Shown here one piece after another: positions 1-6,147 of a stretch of DNA of 21,940 bases (position 1 is the first letter of the stretch; every line of letters begins with the position of its first letter). The DNA comes from a virus, in the IMG/VR virus record IMGVR_UViG_3300020433_001289, positions 1 through 21,940 of that record, one strand, 5' to 3'. The translations under genes and the position numbers were made by a program. The notes below the pieces were generated by a model, which worked only from the letters and a program-made list of their open reading frames with translations, did not search any database and was not told the origin of the DNA.

Positions 1-854
1 TACTTCTTAAACACAGGAAGATAATCTAATAATTGTATACCTTCAGTATCATACCAAGGATGAGACTCTCCACCAAAGTCTTTTACAGCTTTACTAATCA
101 CACCCCAAGGTGATAACTTCAAAGCTCTTTTACTCATCTGGTATTCTTCATATTGTCTCTTCTTACCATTCCAAAACTTCTTAGGTGTTCCATCATTGAA
201 TACATTAATGAATCTATTGATAAGATAGTTCCAATCAAACAAAGTACTATTCCATCCAGTTACAACATCAGGATAATTAGTTTGCCATTGAGTTAAGAAC
301 TTATCTAATAAATCTTTCTCACTAAAACATCTTATATAAGAAATAGATTCTTCACCAGTTAGTTTAACTTCACTCTTATAATCATCCCAAGGACCAAGAG
401 CCCAAACATAATAAACATGATCTATATTGTTCTTTATTGTGATAGCAGTTATAGGATAACTTGCAAACTTAGGATCAGGAAATCCATGATCAGATTGAAC
501 CTCAATATCTATAGTTGTAACATTAATTAAGTCACGATCCCAATACATTCCAGCATCTCTAAAATGATCTGCAATGAATTGGTTCTCATATCTTTCATTA
601 CCATAGACACTAGAGTTAGAAAACTCTTTATACTTTCGTATAAACTTATCACAGTCTCTCATAGTACCAGGATTGTACTTCTTGAGACTTTCTCCTTGTA
701 AAGATTTTATTGGTGTGATCTCACCTTTGTTAGCAGGAAGAAAGAAGGTAGGTTTATATTCAATATTAGCCTTCTTTCGTTTACCATTTACATAACCACG
801 AAATCGTATAGCATTACCATGCCTATCTACACTTGTATAAAACGCATCTTTCAT
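1..854 (-). CDS. 43: DNA polymerase gp43 (family B), N-terminal part, cut by window edge
   Basis: This is the replicative family B DNA polymerase. Only the first 284 codons are present; the gene runs off the left edge, so the polymerase palm, fingers and thumb are not visible. The visible part covers the N-terminal domain and the start of the 3'-5' proofreading exonuclease. Exo I is a TTIDIEV segment (D116, E118) and Exo II is GWNSTLFDWNYLINR (N202, D207), both aligned with T4 gp43. A following segment ending in LLDYLPVFKKY matches the T4 sequence ILDYLDLYKKF. The ATG at 854 is the first in frame. It has no Shine-Dalgarno sequence, and a -10 box ends 7 nt upstream of it (see the promoter at 862-890). 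It is the last gene of the replication block here, separated from regA by inserted accessory genes, whereas in T4 the two genes are adjacent. Confidence 0.95.
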   Translation of the reverse strand, partial: MKDAFYTSVDRHGNAIRFRGYVNGKRKKANIEYKPTFFLPANKGEITPIKSLQGESLKKYNPGTMRDCDKFIRKYKEFSNSSVYGNERYENQFIADHFRDAGMYWDRDLINVTTIDIEVQSDHGFPDPKFASYPITAITIKNNIDHVYYVWALGPWDDYKSEVKLTGEESISYIRCFSEKDLLDKFLTQWQTNYPDVVTGWNSTLFDWNYLINRFINVFNDGTPKKFWNGKKRQYEEYQMSKRALKLSPWGVISKAVKDFGGESHPWYDTEGIQLLDYLPVFKK

Positions 855-861
855 TAAGTGA

Positions 862-890
862 ATTATACACTATCTTTTAAGATTAGGCAA
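862..890 (-). promoter_or_regulatory. Sigma70-like promoter for gp43
   Basis: Read on the minus strand, TTGCCT (890-885) and TATAAT (867-862) are separated by exactly 17 nt. The -35 box lies in the end of the upstream 115-codon gene. The expected transcription start, 7-8 nt past the -10 box, falls at or next to the A of the gp43 ATG at 854. The transcript would be leaderless, which fits the absence of a Shine-Dalgarno sequence. Confidence 0.55.
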
Positions 891-1217
891 CGGTCCTGTT
901 GGTTTAATTAATCCAGAACCAAGAGTTTGTTGATATGCATTTGAAATATCAGTCTTAGGTGTGTATGTCATTGTCACTTTATCAGTTCTAATCTTTACAT
1001 CTTTACTTGTTCCGAATGGACTAAAAGGTGCAAACCCAACCATTGGTTGTTTTGTTTTCTCATCCATCCTCATAGATATCACAGCTGCATTAGTTAATTC
1101 TACAAATGATTTTTCATGAAAAGTATCTTCACAAAAATGTTTTACTGTTCCAAATACATCTTCACCACTTATTAATCTAAATGCTTTTACTCCATTATAA
1201 TTTGACAAATCAGCCAT
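870..1217 (-). CDS. Small beta-rich phage protein, candidate Sm-like fold
   Basis: The product has 115 residues and I do not recognise it with certainty. The pattern is that of a short beta-barrel protein: an opening strand FRLISGEDVFGTV, a second block AAVISM, a loop with FAPFSPFG, then KVTMTYTPKTDISNAYQQTLGSG. The 'RLISGEDVFG' opening resembles Sm/LSm (Hfq-like) strands seen in short proteins of marine T4-like phages, so an RNA-binding Sm-like role is a reasonable guess. It starts at an ATG behind GAGGAAAGTGA and overlaps the end of the lysozyme gene by 8 nt, so the two are translationally coupled. Its 3' end carries the -35 box of the gp43 promoter. The existence of the gene is secure; the fold is inference from pattern only. 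Confidence 0.75.
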   Translation of the reverse strand: MADLSNYNGVKAFRLISGEDVFGTVKHFCEDTFHEKSFVELTNAAVISMRMDEKTKQPMVGFAPFSPFGTSKDVKIRTDKVTMTYTPKTDISNAYQQTLGSGLIKPTGPLPNLKR

Positions 1218-1656
1218 TCACTTTCCTCATTCTTTCTACTAATCTATTAGCTCTGTTTGTTACTTGACGATACCATCTACTATCAACCATCTCATCTGCT
1301 GCCTTATTCCAATCCTTAGAATCAACACCAGCTTTCATTCCTTTAAACTTATACATTCTTGTAAGTCCCATATTGAACATCATATTAGCTACAATATGTT
1401 GAACTTCTTCTGGAAGATCATCAAAATCTTTATATAAGGATTTACAATCTCCAAGTACAGTATCTAGATCTTTTTCTAAACACTCAAGTACTCTTTCTTC
1501 ACTTACTTCTGTTTTATCTGGTTTACCATATTCTGGATCTGATTCTAGAATAAGATGTCCTACACCAAAAGTAGGATAACCTAAATGATCCTTATAGATG
1601 TGTTTCACCATTCCTTCATCAGCAATTATTTCTTTCTTTAATTGTGATCTGTTCAT
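1210..1656 (-). CDS. e: T4-type lysozyme (endolysin, GH24)
   Basis: This is a 148-residue muramidase of the T4 lysozyme family, which cleaves the MurNAc-GlcNAc bond of peptidoglycan. The catalytic triad is intact with exactly T4 spacing: E14 (in ADEG), D23 (in YKDHLGYPTFGVGH) and T29; T4 has E11, D20 and T26. The C-terminal lobe shows NMMFNMGLTRMYKFKGM and the SRWYRQVTNRANRLVERM block, corresponding to 'WYNQTPNRAKRVITTFRTG' in T4. No signal peptide or membrane segment is seen, so export would need a holin, which is not in this window. It starts behind AGGAATATT, directly after a UUCG hairpin that separates it from hsp20. Lysis genes are normally late, yet this one sits among early-type genes. 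Confidence 0.95.
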   Translation of the reverse strand: MNRSQLKKEIIADEGMVKHIYKDHLGYPTFGVGHLILESDPEYGKPDKTEVSEERVLECLEKDLDTVLGDCKSLYKDFDDLPEEVQHIVANMMFNMGLTRMYKFKGMKAGVDSKDWNKAADEMVDSRWYRQVTNRANRLVERMRKVNG

Positions 1657-1672
1657 AATATTCCTATAGTAG

Positions 1673-1690
1673 GGGGCTCCGAAGAGCCCC
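1673..1690 (-). terminator. GC-rich UUCG tetraloop hairpin after hsp20
   Basis: A perfect 7-bp stem, GGGGCTC and GAGCCCC, closes a TTCG loop on the minus strand, 5 nt after the hsp20 stop codon. It is strikingly GC-rich for this AT-rich genome. UUCG hairpins are a hallmark of T4-like terminators and mRNA-stabilising structures. No T-run follows; the tail is CTACTATAGG. It may therefore be a partial terminator or a 3'-end stabiliser between hsp20 and the lysozyme gene. Confidence 0.7.
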
Positions 1691-1695
1691 TGTTG

Positions 1696-2181
1696 TTATT
1701 TGTCTTCCAACAATAGTTGAGGTTTAGATGCACCTATCTTAATTGTTTTAGGTTTATCTTCCTCTGGAATAACATTCTCAAGTTCAATATAGAGAATACC
1801 ATTCACTATGTTAGCTCCTTTTACTTTAATTGTATCTGCTAAAGTAAACTGTCTTGTGAAACTTCTTTGACTGATACCTTTGTGTATGTATTCAGCATCA
1901 GCTTTAACAGCTCCAGCACCTTTTACTGTTAGCACTTGTTTCTCAACTGTTACATCTATACTATCCATAGTATGTCCAGCAACAGCCATTTCTATTACAT
2001 ATTTGTAGTCTCCTTTACCTACCTTAACAATGTTGTAAGGTGGATAATTAGAGTTTGCTACTACTTGTTGTTGTGTTTGTTTGAATTGATCAAAGATTCT
2101 ATCAATTCCAATCAATCCTGTATTGAATTGATCTAGTTCTTGAGCTTTCCAATTAGCCCAATCAAAGTCTACGCTTACCAT
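1696..2181 (-). CDS. hsp20: Small heat shock protein Hsp20/IbpA-like
   Basis: This 161-residue alpha-crystallin-domain protein is an ATP-independent holdase chaperone for unfolded proteins. The crystallin domain covers about residues 45-150: YPPYNIVKVGKGDYKYVIEM, then VEKQVLTVKGAG, the conserved strand block KGISQRSFTRQFTLAD, and VNGILYIELENVIPEEDKPKTIKI with the typical GIL-type motif. IbpA-like Hsp20 genes are common in marine T4-like phages and are thought to help virion protein folding. It starts behind AAAGGAGGAACAAC, a strong Shine-Dalgarno. A CATAAATA element at 2246-2253, one mismatch from the T4 late box TATAAATA, lies about 65 nt upstream and could give it late expression; that is weak. 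A UUCG hairpin follows the gene. Confidence 0.95.
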   Translation of the reverse strand: MVSVDFDWANWKAQELDQFNTGLIGIDRIFDQFKQTQQQVVANSNYPPYNIVKVGKGDYKYVIEMAVAGHTMDSIDVTVEKQVLTVKGAGAVKADAEYIHKGISQRSFTRQFTLADTIKVKGANIVNGILYIELENVIPEEDKPKTIKIGASKPQLLLEDK

Positions 2182-2212
2182 GTTGTTCCTCCTTTAATAA
2201 GCAAGGTTATCA

Positions 2213-2446
2213 TTATTGAACACCCGTAATGGCATGTTCATTTTTATTTATGCTCTCAGCCCTAAGTTTTTGAATTAACTTAATATGGTTGATCACATTT
2301 TTCTTAGTCCGGTGCTTCAATGTATATCGCTCAAACTTGCCAACATACAAATTCCTACCTTCCTTCGTTATGGTTGCAAGACGACCTTCGTCGTCCCACA
2401 TTTCCCAATAAACATTTCCAGTATCTTCTCTGATCTGTTTAATCAT
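2213..2446 (-). CDS. Small unknown protein, basic C-terminal half
   Basis: This 77-residue protein is not recognised. The N-terminal half looks beta-rich (NVYWEMWDDEGRLATITKEGRNLYVGKFERYTL), and the second half is helical and lysine/arginine-rich (KHRTKKNVINHIKLIQKLRAE). The ATG at 2446 has no Shine-Dalgarno and sits 6 nt after a TATAAT box with a good -35, so it may be translated from a leaderless mRNA. It lies 31 nt upstream of hsp20 and begins its own transcription unit. A methionine at residue 16 is an alternative start but has no better ribosome-binding site. Confidence 0.65.
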   Translation of the reverse strand: MIKQIREDTGNVYWEMWDDEGRLATITKEGRNLYVGKFERYTLKHRTKKNVINHIKLIQKLRAESINKNEHAITGVQ

Positions 2447-2452
2447 AATTTA

Positions 2453-2481
2453 ATTATATACCAAAGTGTAATTAAATACAA
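2453..2481 (-). promoter_or_regulatory. Sigma70-like promoter with leaderless geometry (77-aa gene)
   Basis: On the minus strand, TTGTAT (2481-2476) and TATAAT (2458-2453) are 17 nt apart. The -10 box ends 6 nt before the ATG at 2446, so the predicted start site coincides with the start codon. The -35 overlaps the end of the upstream CDS. It has the same geometry as the gp43 and dpdA promoters. Confidence 0.55.
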
Positions 2482-2684
2482 CTGCCAGGTGGATATTCTC
2501 CATTTTCTTCTGGAGACTTTCCATGCTTTAAATAATAATCTCTAGCTTTTCTGACATTAGCACCGTGATGATTTGACATTTCACACCACTTCTTAATATA
2601 TTCATTCTCTGGATCCAAACGTAAAACTTCTTTAATTAAAGTTTCTTGTATTCTCCAATCCCATGCTTGTTTAGTGCTTTGCAT
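2472..2684 (-). CDS. Small unknown protein
   Basis: This 70-residue protein is not recognised. It opens MQSTKQAWDWRIQETLIKEVLRLDPENEYIKKWCEMSNHHG and ends with a helical segment, YYLKHGKSPEENGEYPPGSC. The composition is charged, and no membrane segment or signal peptide is seen. I chose the ATG at 2684 because GAGGAG lies 6 nt upstream. An ATG at 2723 is in frame but lacks a ribosome-binding site and would overlap the upstream gene by 53 nt. With the chosen start the overlap with the upstream membrane-protein gene is 14 nt. It is the last gene of the small-gene run that begins at 3345. Confidence 0.7.
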   Translation of the reverse strand: MQSTKQAWDWRIQETLIKEVLRLDPENEYIKKWCEMSNHHGANVRKARDYYLKHGKSPEENGEYPPGSCI

Positions 2685-2886
2685 TCTTATCTCCTCTCTT
2701 TTTAGTTCCTGCAAATATATCATTACCGATCATTTCAACTACATGATCTTGTTGTAATTCTCTTAACATTTTATCAATAATCTTAGCATGTATTTCATGC
2801 TCTCTTCTTCGTCTACCTGTATACTCTCCAACAGCATATGCAAGAGCTACAAGAAAACCTAATACAAAACTAGTAAAAAAATCCAT
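2671..2886 (-). CDS. Small single-pass membrane protein
   Basis: This 71-residue protein has one hydrophobic N-terminal segment (FFTSFVLGFLVALAYAV, about residues 3-19), followed by an arginine cluster (GRRRREHE) and a charged helical tail. The positive cluster directly after the segment predicts a cytoplasmic tail. No family is recognised. The ATG at 2886 sits behind AAGGAG and shares its A with the stop codon of the upstream gene (TAATG junction), so translation is coupled. It is adjacent to another tiny membrane protein, which suggests the two may act together at the inner membrane; that is inference. Confidence 0.75.
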   Translation of the reverse strand: MDFFTSFVLGFLVALAYAVGEYTGRRRREHEIHAKIIDKMLRELQQDHVVEMIGNDIFAGTKKRGDKNAKH

Positions 2887-3038
2887 TAATCATCTCCTTG
2901 TTTGAGGATACCAATCCACATTAATATTATACCTATAAGTCCACATATTCCAACCCAAATAGGTCCTGCTGATCCATCAACAGCACCTGCTGCTGCAATC
3001 ATAAACATAAAACCTGTCATCAAATAAAATATACTCAT
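2886..3038 (-). CDS. Tiny two-segment membrane protein (50 aa)
   Basis: This short gene encodes 50 residues with two hydrophobic stretches, FYLMTGFMFMIAAAGAV and IWVGICGLIGIILMWIGIL, joined by DGSAGP, and a charged KQGDD end. It is a likely two-pass inner-membrane micropeptide. The ATG at 3038 follows GGAGAGGAGGA with 10 nt spacing and overlaps the upstream stop by 4 nt (ATGA); its own stop overlaps the next ATG (TAATG). Coupling on both sides strongly supports a real gene. Membrane micropeptides of this kind in phages can be superinfection-exclusion or host-takeover factors, but nothing here fixes the role. A holin is possible in principle, but there is no adjacent lysin. Confidence 0.7.
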   Translation of the reverse strand: MSIFYLMTGFMFMIAAAGAVDGSAGPIWVGICGLIGIILMWIGILKQGDD

Positions 3039-3190
3039 GATATTAGATCCTCCTCTCCTAGAATTTCTTCAAACGCAGCATCAGCTTTTTTGATTGCTAC
3101 TAAATCTGTTACACCTGAAGGTAAATCTTTTCTCTTATAACTATCATAAAGATTACCCCACAAAGTTACTTCCATACTTGGTTTCCACAT
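3035..3190 (-). CDS. Small unknown protein (51 aa)
   Basis: The gene encodes 51 residues, MWKPSMEVTLWGNLYDSYKR at the N terminus and an acidic helical end, KKADAAFEEILGEEDLIS. No family is recognised. It starts behind GAGGAGG with 7 nt spacing. Its ATG overlaps the upstream stop (TAATG), and its stop overlaps the downstream ATG (ATGA). These junctions and the Shine-Dalgarno are the evidence that it is translated. Confidence 0.65.
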   Translation of the reverse strand: MWKPSMEVTLWGNLYDSYKRKDLPSGVTDLVAIKKADAAFEEILGEEDLIS

Positions 3191-3345
3191 TACTGAGCCT
3201 CCTCGAAAGCAGTCTCAATAGAAACGTTTTCTACTTCACAGAAAAGTTTAATAAGATCTTCTTGTTTCTGAATCTCATCATCAGAAGCTCTAGTGTTAAT
3301 AATATTGTATTTCTCAATCGCTTGTCTTAGTTGTTTAGATATCAT
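3190..3345 (-). CDS. Small unknown protein (51 aa), first gene of a unit
   Basis: The gene encodes 51 residues, MISKQLRQAIEKYNIINTRA then an acidic helical remainder (SDDEIQKQEDLIKLFCEVEN...). It is probably all-helical. It starts behind AAGGAGTGAGC in the conserved promoter-leader repeat (copy 1) and heads a run of five overlapping small genes down to 2472. No family is recognised. The promoter repeat upstream, the strong ribosome-binding site and the TAATG junction to the next gene support it. Confidence 0.65.
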   Translation of the reverse strand: MISKQLRQAIEKYNIINTRASDDEIQKQEDLIKLFCEVENVSIETAFEEAQ

Positions 3346-3410
3346 GCTCACTCCTTGTTAAAATTAATATCTCTTATTATATTCCCATACTATTGTAATT
3401 AGGTCAACAG
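3346..3410 (-). repeat. Promoter-leader repeat, copy 1
   Basis: First of three near-identical intergenic cassettes. Read on the minus strand: CTGTTGAC (3410-3403), then TATAAT (3381-3376) 20 nt after the TTGACC hexamer, then the conserved leader AGAGATATTAATTTTAACAAGGAGTGA up to the ATG, of which the core is GAGATATTAATTTT followed by AAGGAGTGA. The CTGTTGAC abuts the stop codon of the upstream 62-codon gene. It probably acts as a shared promoter plus 5' UTR. Confidence 0.75.
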
Positions 3411-3599
3411 TTATTTTAACCATCTTATTTGACTCTCTATCATATCAGCATAATGATTTAAGTATGAATTAGGTCCTGCTGTCTTGTCTCTCATCCAACC
3501 GACAATTGTCTCTAGTTGTTCAACAGCAAGATCTCTATTAGTTTTGACTTTTTTTAAGTCTTCAACTGGTAAAGTAATTCCAAGTTTTTCTAAGCTCAT
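3411..3599 (-). CDS. Small unknown protein (62 aa)
   Basis: This 62-residue protein is predicted helical: MSLEKLGITLPVEDLKKVKT, then AVEQLETIVGWMRDK and HYADMIESQIRWLK. No family is recognised. It starts behind GGAGGTCAAGTA at an ATG that shares a base with the stop of the ArdC-N-like gene (TAATG), so the two form a translationally coupled pair under promoter-leader copy 2. Coupling suggests a partner role for the upstream protein, but this is inference. Its stop codon abuts promoter-leader copy 1. Confidence 0.7.
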   Translation of the reverse strand: MSLEKLGITLPVEDLKKVKTNRDLAVEQLETIVGWMRDKTAGPNSYLNHYADMIESQIRWLK

Positions 3600-3898
3600 T
3601 ACTTGACCTCCTTGATAGAAGGTCTTTTACCTATTTTTTTCTCGATATCTTCGAGATCAAAAACTGAAAACGGGATAGGTTTCAATTCAACCTTACCAGT
3701 TTCTTCGTTAGTTTCTTTTTTATATCTATACAAAGTAGCAGCCTTAGTAAGACCTTTCATAGTAGAACCAGAAACACCTTCTAGGTACTTGATAGCTTGT
3801 TTAAAAGTAACAAAATAGCAAGATTCGTCAAAACCTTCAGAACCTAGGATGTCCCAGTTCTTACCAGTATATGTTTGTTTTGTAATGTAATTTATCAT
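3599..3898 (-). CDS. ArdC N-terminal-like ssDNA-binding domain protein
   Basis: The product has 99 residues. The pattern TYTGKNWDILGSEGFDESCYFVTFKQAI, a loop with a short hydrophobic strand AATLYRYKKE, and the ending IPFSVFDLEDIE matches the N-terminal domain of ArdC antirestriction proteins ('Y.G.N..L... yfvTFkQa ... V.y ... pf.vFn..qi'), which binds single-stranded DNA. The C-terminal HExxH metallopeptidase domain of full ArdC is absent, so this is a stand-alone N domain. It could protect or coat incoming or replicating DNA. I start it at the ATG at 3898, 5 nt after AAGGAG; a GTG at 3904 overlaps the Shine-Dalgarno itself and is unlikely. It is transcribed from promoter-leader copy 2. The family call is from pattern memory and is moderately sure. 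Confidence 0.6.
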   Translation of the reverse strand: MINYITKQTYTGKNWDILGSEGFDESCYFVTFKQAIKYLEGVSGSTMKGLTKAATLYRYKKETNEETGKVELKPIPFSVFDLEDIEKKIGKRPSIKEVK

Positions 3899-3971
3899 AA
3901 TCACTCCTTATTTTAAAATTAATATCTCTCTATTATACTATTGTCTCACAATATCTTTATAAAGTCAACAG
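3899..3971 (-). repeat. Promoter-leader repeat, copy 2
   Basis: Second copy of the cassette. On the minus strand: CTGTTGAC (3971-3964), TATAAT (3937-3932) and the leader core GAGATATTAATTTT followed by AAGGAGTGA, leading to the ATG at 3898. It differs from the other copies by an extra 5 nt or so before the TATAAT, giving 25 nt between hexamers instead of 20. A classical sigma70 17-nt spacer is therefore not conserved, while the CTGTTGAC and the leader are. Confidence 0.75.
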
Positions 3972-3995
3972 GGAAACTAAAAAAAAGTTCCCTGT
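3968..3995 (-). terminator. Hairpin downstream of the 99-codon gene
   Basis: The inverted repeat ACAGGGAA / TTCCCTGT (8 bp) encloses a 12-nt loop that contains a T8 run on the minus strand. It lies 8 nt after the stop codon of the gene at 4004 and runs straight into the CTGTTGAC of promoter-leader copy 2. It could terminate or insulate the upstream unit; there is no T-run after the stem, so efficiency is uncertain. Confidence 0.4.
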
Positions 3996-4003
3996 AAAAT
4001 CAA

Positions 4004-4303
4004 CTAGATATAATTACTCCAATATTCATTCCACATCCAACTTACATGGATGATTAGTCTTTGTCCAGTAATTTCTGTATTATACTGATCTAACTTTACG
4101 TCTTCAGTAATATAACAAACACTATTGTAAGTCTCTAGGAAATCTTTAATGTATCCTTTCCATTCTTCTATGCTCTCACACTCACCAATAGATTGCTCAG
4201 CAAAATGCATGAAGTTTTCATAATCAGCATTATAAAGACCAAGTGCGTTATCAACTTGCTTAGGCTTCATTTCATAAGGTTTTTTTGGATCAATTTTCAT
4301 CAT
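4004..4303 (-). CDS. Small acidic unknown protein (99 aa)
   Basis: The 99-residue product is acidic and aromatic-rich, with ENFMHFAEQSIGECESIEEWKGYIKDFLETYNSV in the middle and IIHVSWMWNEYWSNYI at the end. No family or catalytic motif is recognised. It starts behind AAGGAGTGAGAAT in promoter-leader copy 3 and is followed by a hairpin, so it appears to be a single-gene unit. Its promoter architecture is shared with the ArdC-N-like gene and with the small-gene run, so it is probably expressed at the same time as they are. A host-takeover or antidefence role is possible but unproven. Confidence 0.7.
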   Translation of the reverse strand: MMKIDPKKPYEMKPKQVDNALGLYNADYENFMHFAEQSIGECESIEEWKGYIKDFLETYNSVCYITEDVKLDQYNTEITGQRLIIHVSWMWNEYWSNYI

Positions 4304-4374
4304 ATTCTCACTCCTTGTTAAAAAATTAATATCTCTCTTATTATAGTCTCATATTATCGAAATAAAGTCAACAG
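4304..4374 (-). repeat. Promoter-leader repeat, copy 3
   Basis: Third copy. On the minus strand: CTGTTGAC (4374-4367), TATAAT (4345-4340) 20 nt after TTGACT, then the leader core GAGATATTAATTTT and AAGGAGTGA before the ATG at 4303. The TGA inside CTGTTGAC is the stop codon of the agmatinase gene, so the promoter overlaps the end of the polyamine cassette. Confidence 0.75.
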
Positions 4375-5159
4375 CTATTTGAAATTTTTCTTAATATTTC
4401 ATAACAAAGTTTAGCTACTACAAAATCATATGCTTCTATACCTTTTATTGGTGCAAACTCAACTATATCAACTGCAACTATTTCATTATATTTAATTAAG
4501 CTATCTAATAAATGCATAGTTTCATTCCACATATAACCACCAGGCTCTGGTGTTCCTGTAGCTGGCATTAAAGATATATCAAATGCATCTACATCAAATG
4601 TTAAATATAACTTTTTGTTTTCTGGTATAGTATGTCTGAATATTCTGTGTGAATTTTTCTTTATATATTGTTCTTCCTCTTTACTTGTGTTTCTTATTCC
4701 AAATCTATACAAGTTTGTTTTATTATTCATTTCTAAACATCTTCTCATAGCACATGCATGACTATCTTTGGTTCCATCATATTCATCTCTAAGATCACTA
4801 TGTGCATCAAACTGAAGTATGTCAACACCTTCATTAGCCCAAGGTTCAAATAGTGTTGGAGTTAAACTATGATCACCACCTAATGTCATAATAAATTTAC
4901 CTTCATCTTTACCTGCTTTAACCATTCTTGATAACTCAGGTAATCCTGTAGCATATGCTTGACCTATAAGACTAGTAAATGTATGTATTTTTAAGTTGTC
5001 AGGATATGGATGAAGTTCAACTTGTTGACTTGCTTTTAGAATAGCTCTTGGACCATTTCTTGTTCCTCTTCCATAAGATACTCCAGCTTCTTTTGGATAT
5101 GGTATTATAAGAGTATTAGACTCATTATATTTGTATTTTTTAACTCCTAAAAAGTTCAT
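4368..5159 (-). CDS. speB: Agmatinase / arginase-family ureohydrolase
   Basis: This 263-residue ureohydrolase most likely hydrolyses agmatine to putrescine and urea. The binuclear manganese site is complete: H97 in GGDHS, D118, H120 and D122 in DAHSD, and D189/D191 in FDVDAFD, followed by MPATGTPEPGG, which is conserved in the family. DSHACAMRR (132-140) supplies the substrate-side histidine block. The length is a little shorter than bacterial agmatinases (about 300), with a short N terminus. The ATG at 5159 lies behind GAGGAGG and 20 nt inside the end of the deoxyhypusine-synthase-like gene. It is the third gene of a polyamine cassette, which favours agmatinase over arginase or formimidoylglutamase. 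Its stop codon lies within promoter-leader copy 3. Confidence 0.9.
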   Translation of the reverse strand: MNFLGVKKYKYNESNTLIIPYPKEAGVSYGRGTRNGPRAILKASQQVELHPYPDNLKIHTFTSLIGQAYATGLPELSRMVKAGKDEGKFIMTLGGDHSLTPTLFEPWANEGVDILQFDAHSDLRDEYDGTKDSHACAMRRCLEMNNKTNLYRFGIRNTSKEEEQYIKKNSHRIFRHTIPENKKLYLTFDVDAFDISLMPATGTPEPGGYMWNETMHLLDSLIKYNEIVAVDIVEFAPIKGIEAYDFVVAKLCYEILRKISNSC

Positions 5160-6147
5160 GTAGTTTCCTCCTCTTCCTATTTTTTAAATCAGAATTATGA
5201 TATGCATAATTTGCTATAATAGGTAGAGTGCTTGTAGCTTCTCCATAAACCATTTGAGTATTACTGTTATCAACCTTTCCCCATGAAGTTGCTTCATCTA
5301 AAGTAGAACTTGAACAAGCTCCATCTCTTACATCTGCAACTGTAAGTTGTATTGCGTATTGATGCATTGGTACTCTATGACCAATTGCTTCTGCAGCTAC
5401 AACTACATCTTGAGCAAAGTTTTTAGGTACACCACCACCTACCATAAACAAACCTGTATTTTGAGATTCAACTTTCAAATAAGTCAACTCTCGTAAATCT
5501 TTAATGCTATCTATAACAACACAACCATCTGGATTATCTGTTTGATGCATAAGTAAACCAATTCCAGCTGCACTATCATTCAATGCTGGACAAAATATTG
5601 GTACATCTTCTTTATAGCATTCTTGAACTAAACTATTACTTGTTCTTGTATGCCAACCTAATAAATTTAAAAACTCTCTTGAACTTTGTATCTTCCATGA
5701 ACAATTTTTATCTGCAAAGTCTTTAATAAAATTATCAACTTGTTTTAAGTCATCTTCAGAAATATAAGTATCGTATATTCTATCAATATATTCTTCTCTT
5801 AAAATATTATCATCTGCTTTACTAGAACCTATATAATGTTTGTTACCTAAACCTTCAAATAAATCCATATCTATAATAGATGCACCTGTAGCTACTATAA
5901 CATCTACCATATTATACTTAACTAAGTCTCTATATAATTGTAAACATCCAGCTGCTTGTGTTGAACCTGCAATAGTTAATATTATAGATAAATTATCATC
6001 TTCTAACATTTCCTTGTATAACTGACAACTGTTATATATTTCTCTTGAAGTAAATGAGGTTGACTCCATTTGATCAACCATATCTGTAACATTAAACTTA
6101 GAAATGTCTATATGTTTAACTATCTTTTTTAATGAATGGTCTATCAA
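5140..6147 (-). CDS. Deoxyhypusine-synthase-family protein (probable homospermidine-type synthase)
   Basis: This 335-residue member of the deoxyhypusine synthase family is NAD-dependent and transfers an aminobutyl group from a polyamine to an acceptor amine. Family blocks are present: STSFTSREIYNSCQLYKEML, LTIAGSTQAAG, VDVIVATGASI, GWHTRTSNSLVQECYKEDVPIFCPALNDSAAG, GGGVPKN (237-243), and the active-site lysine K291 in SWGKVDN, matching SWGK of the eukaryotic enzyme. Bacteria and phages have no eIF5A, so the acceptor is more likely a free amine such as putrescine, giving homospermidine or a related polyamine. It starts at TTG (6147) behind AAGGA with 8 nt spacing, because no ATG occurs before residue 23, and overlaps the SpeD-like gene by 32 nt. 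Family assignment is firm; the exact reaction is inference. Confidence 0.88.
   Translation of the reverse strand: MIDHSLKKIVKHIDISKFNVTDMVDQMESTSFTSREIYNSCQLYKEMLEDDNLSIILTIAGSTQAAGCLQLYRDLVKYNMVDVIVATGASIIDMDLFEGLGNKHYIGSSKADDNILREEYIDRIYDTYISEDDLKQVDNFIKDFADKNCSWKIQSSREFLNLLGWHTRTSNSLVQECYKEDVPIFCPALNDSAAGIGLLMHQTDNPDGCVVIDSIKDLRELTYLKVESQNTGLFMVGGGVPKNFAQDVVVAAEAIGHRVPMHQYAIQLTVADVRDGACSSSTLDEATSWGKVDNSNTQMVYGEATSTLPIIANYAYHNSDLKNRKRRKLHELFRS

Noticed and set aside
1936-2136. Plus-strand frame opposite hsp20
   Set aside because: It is antisense to a clear Hsp20 domain, with Tyr/Cys/Ile-rich low-complexity content and no initiation signals.
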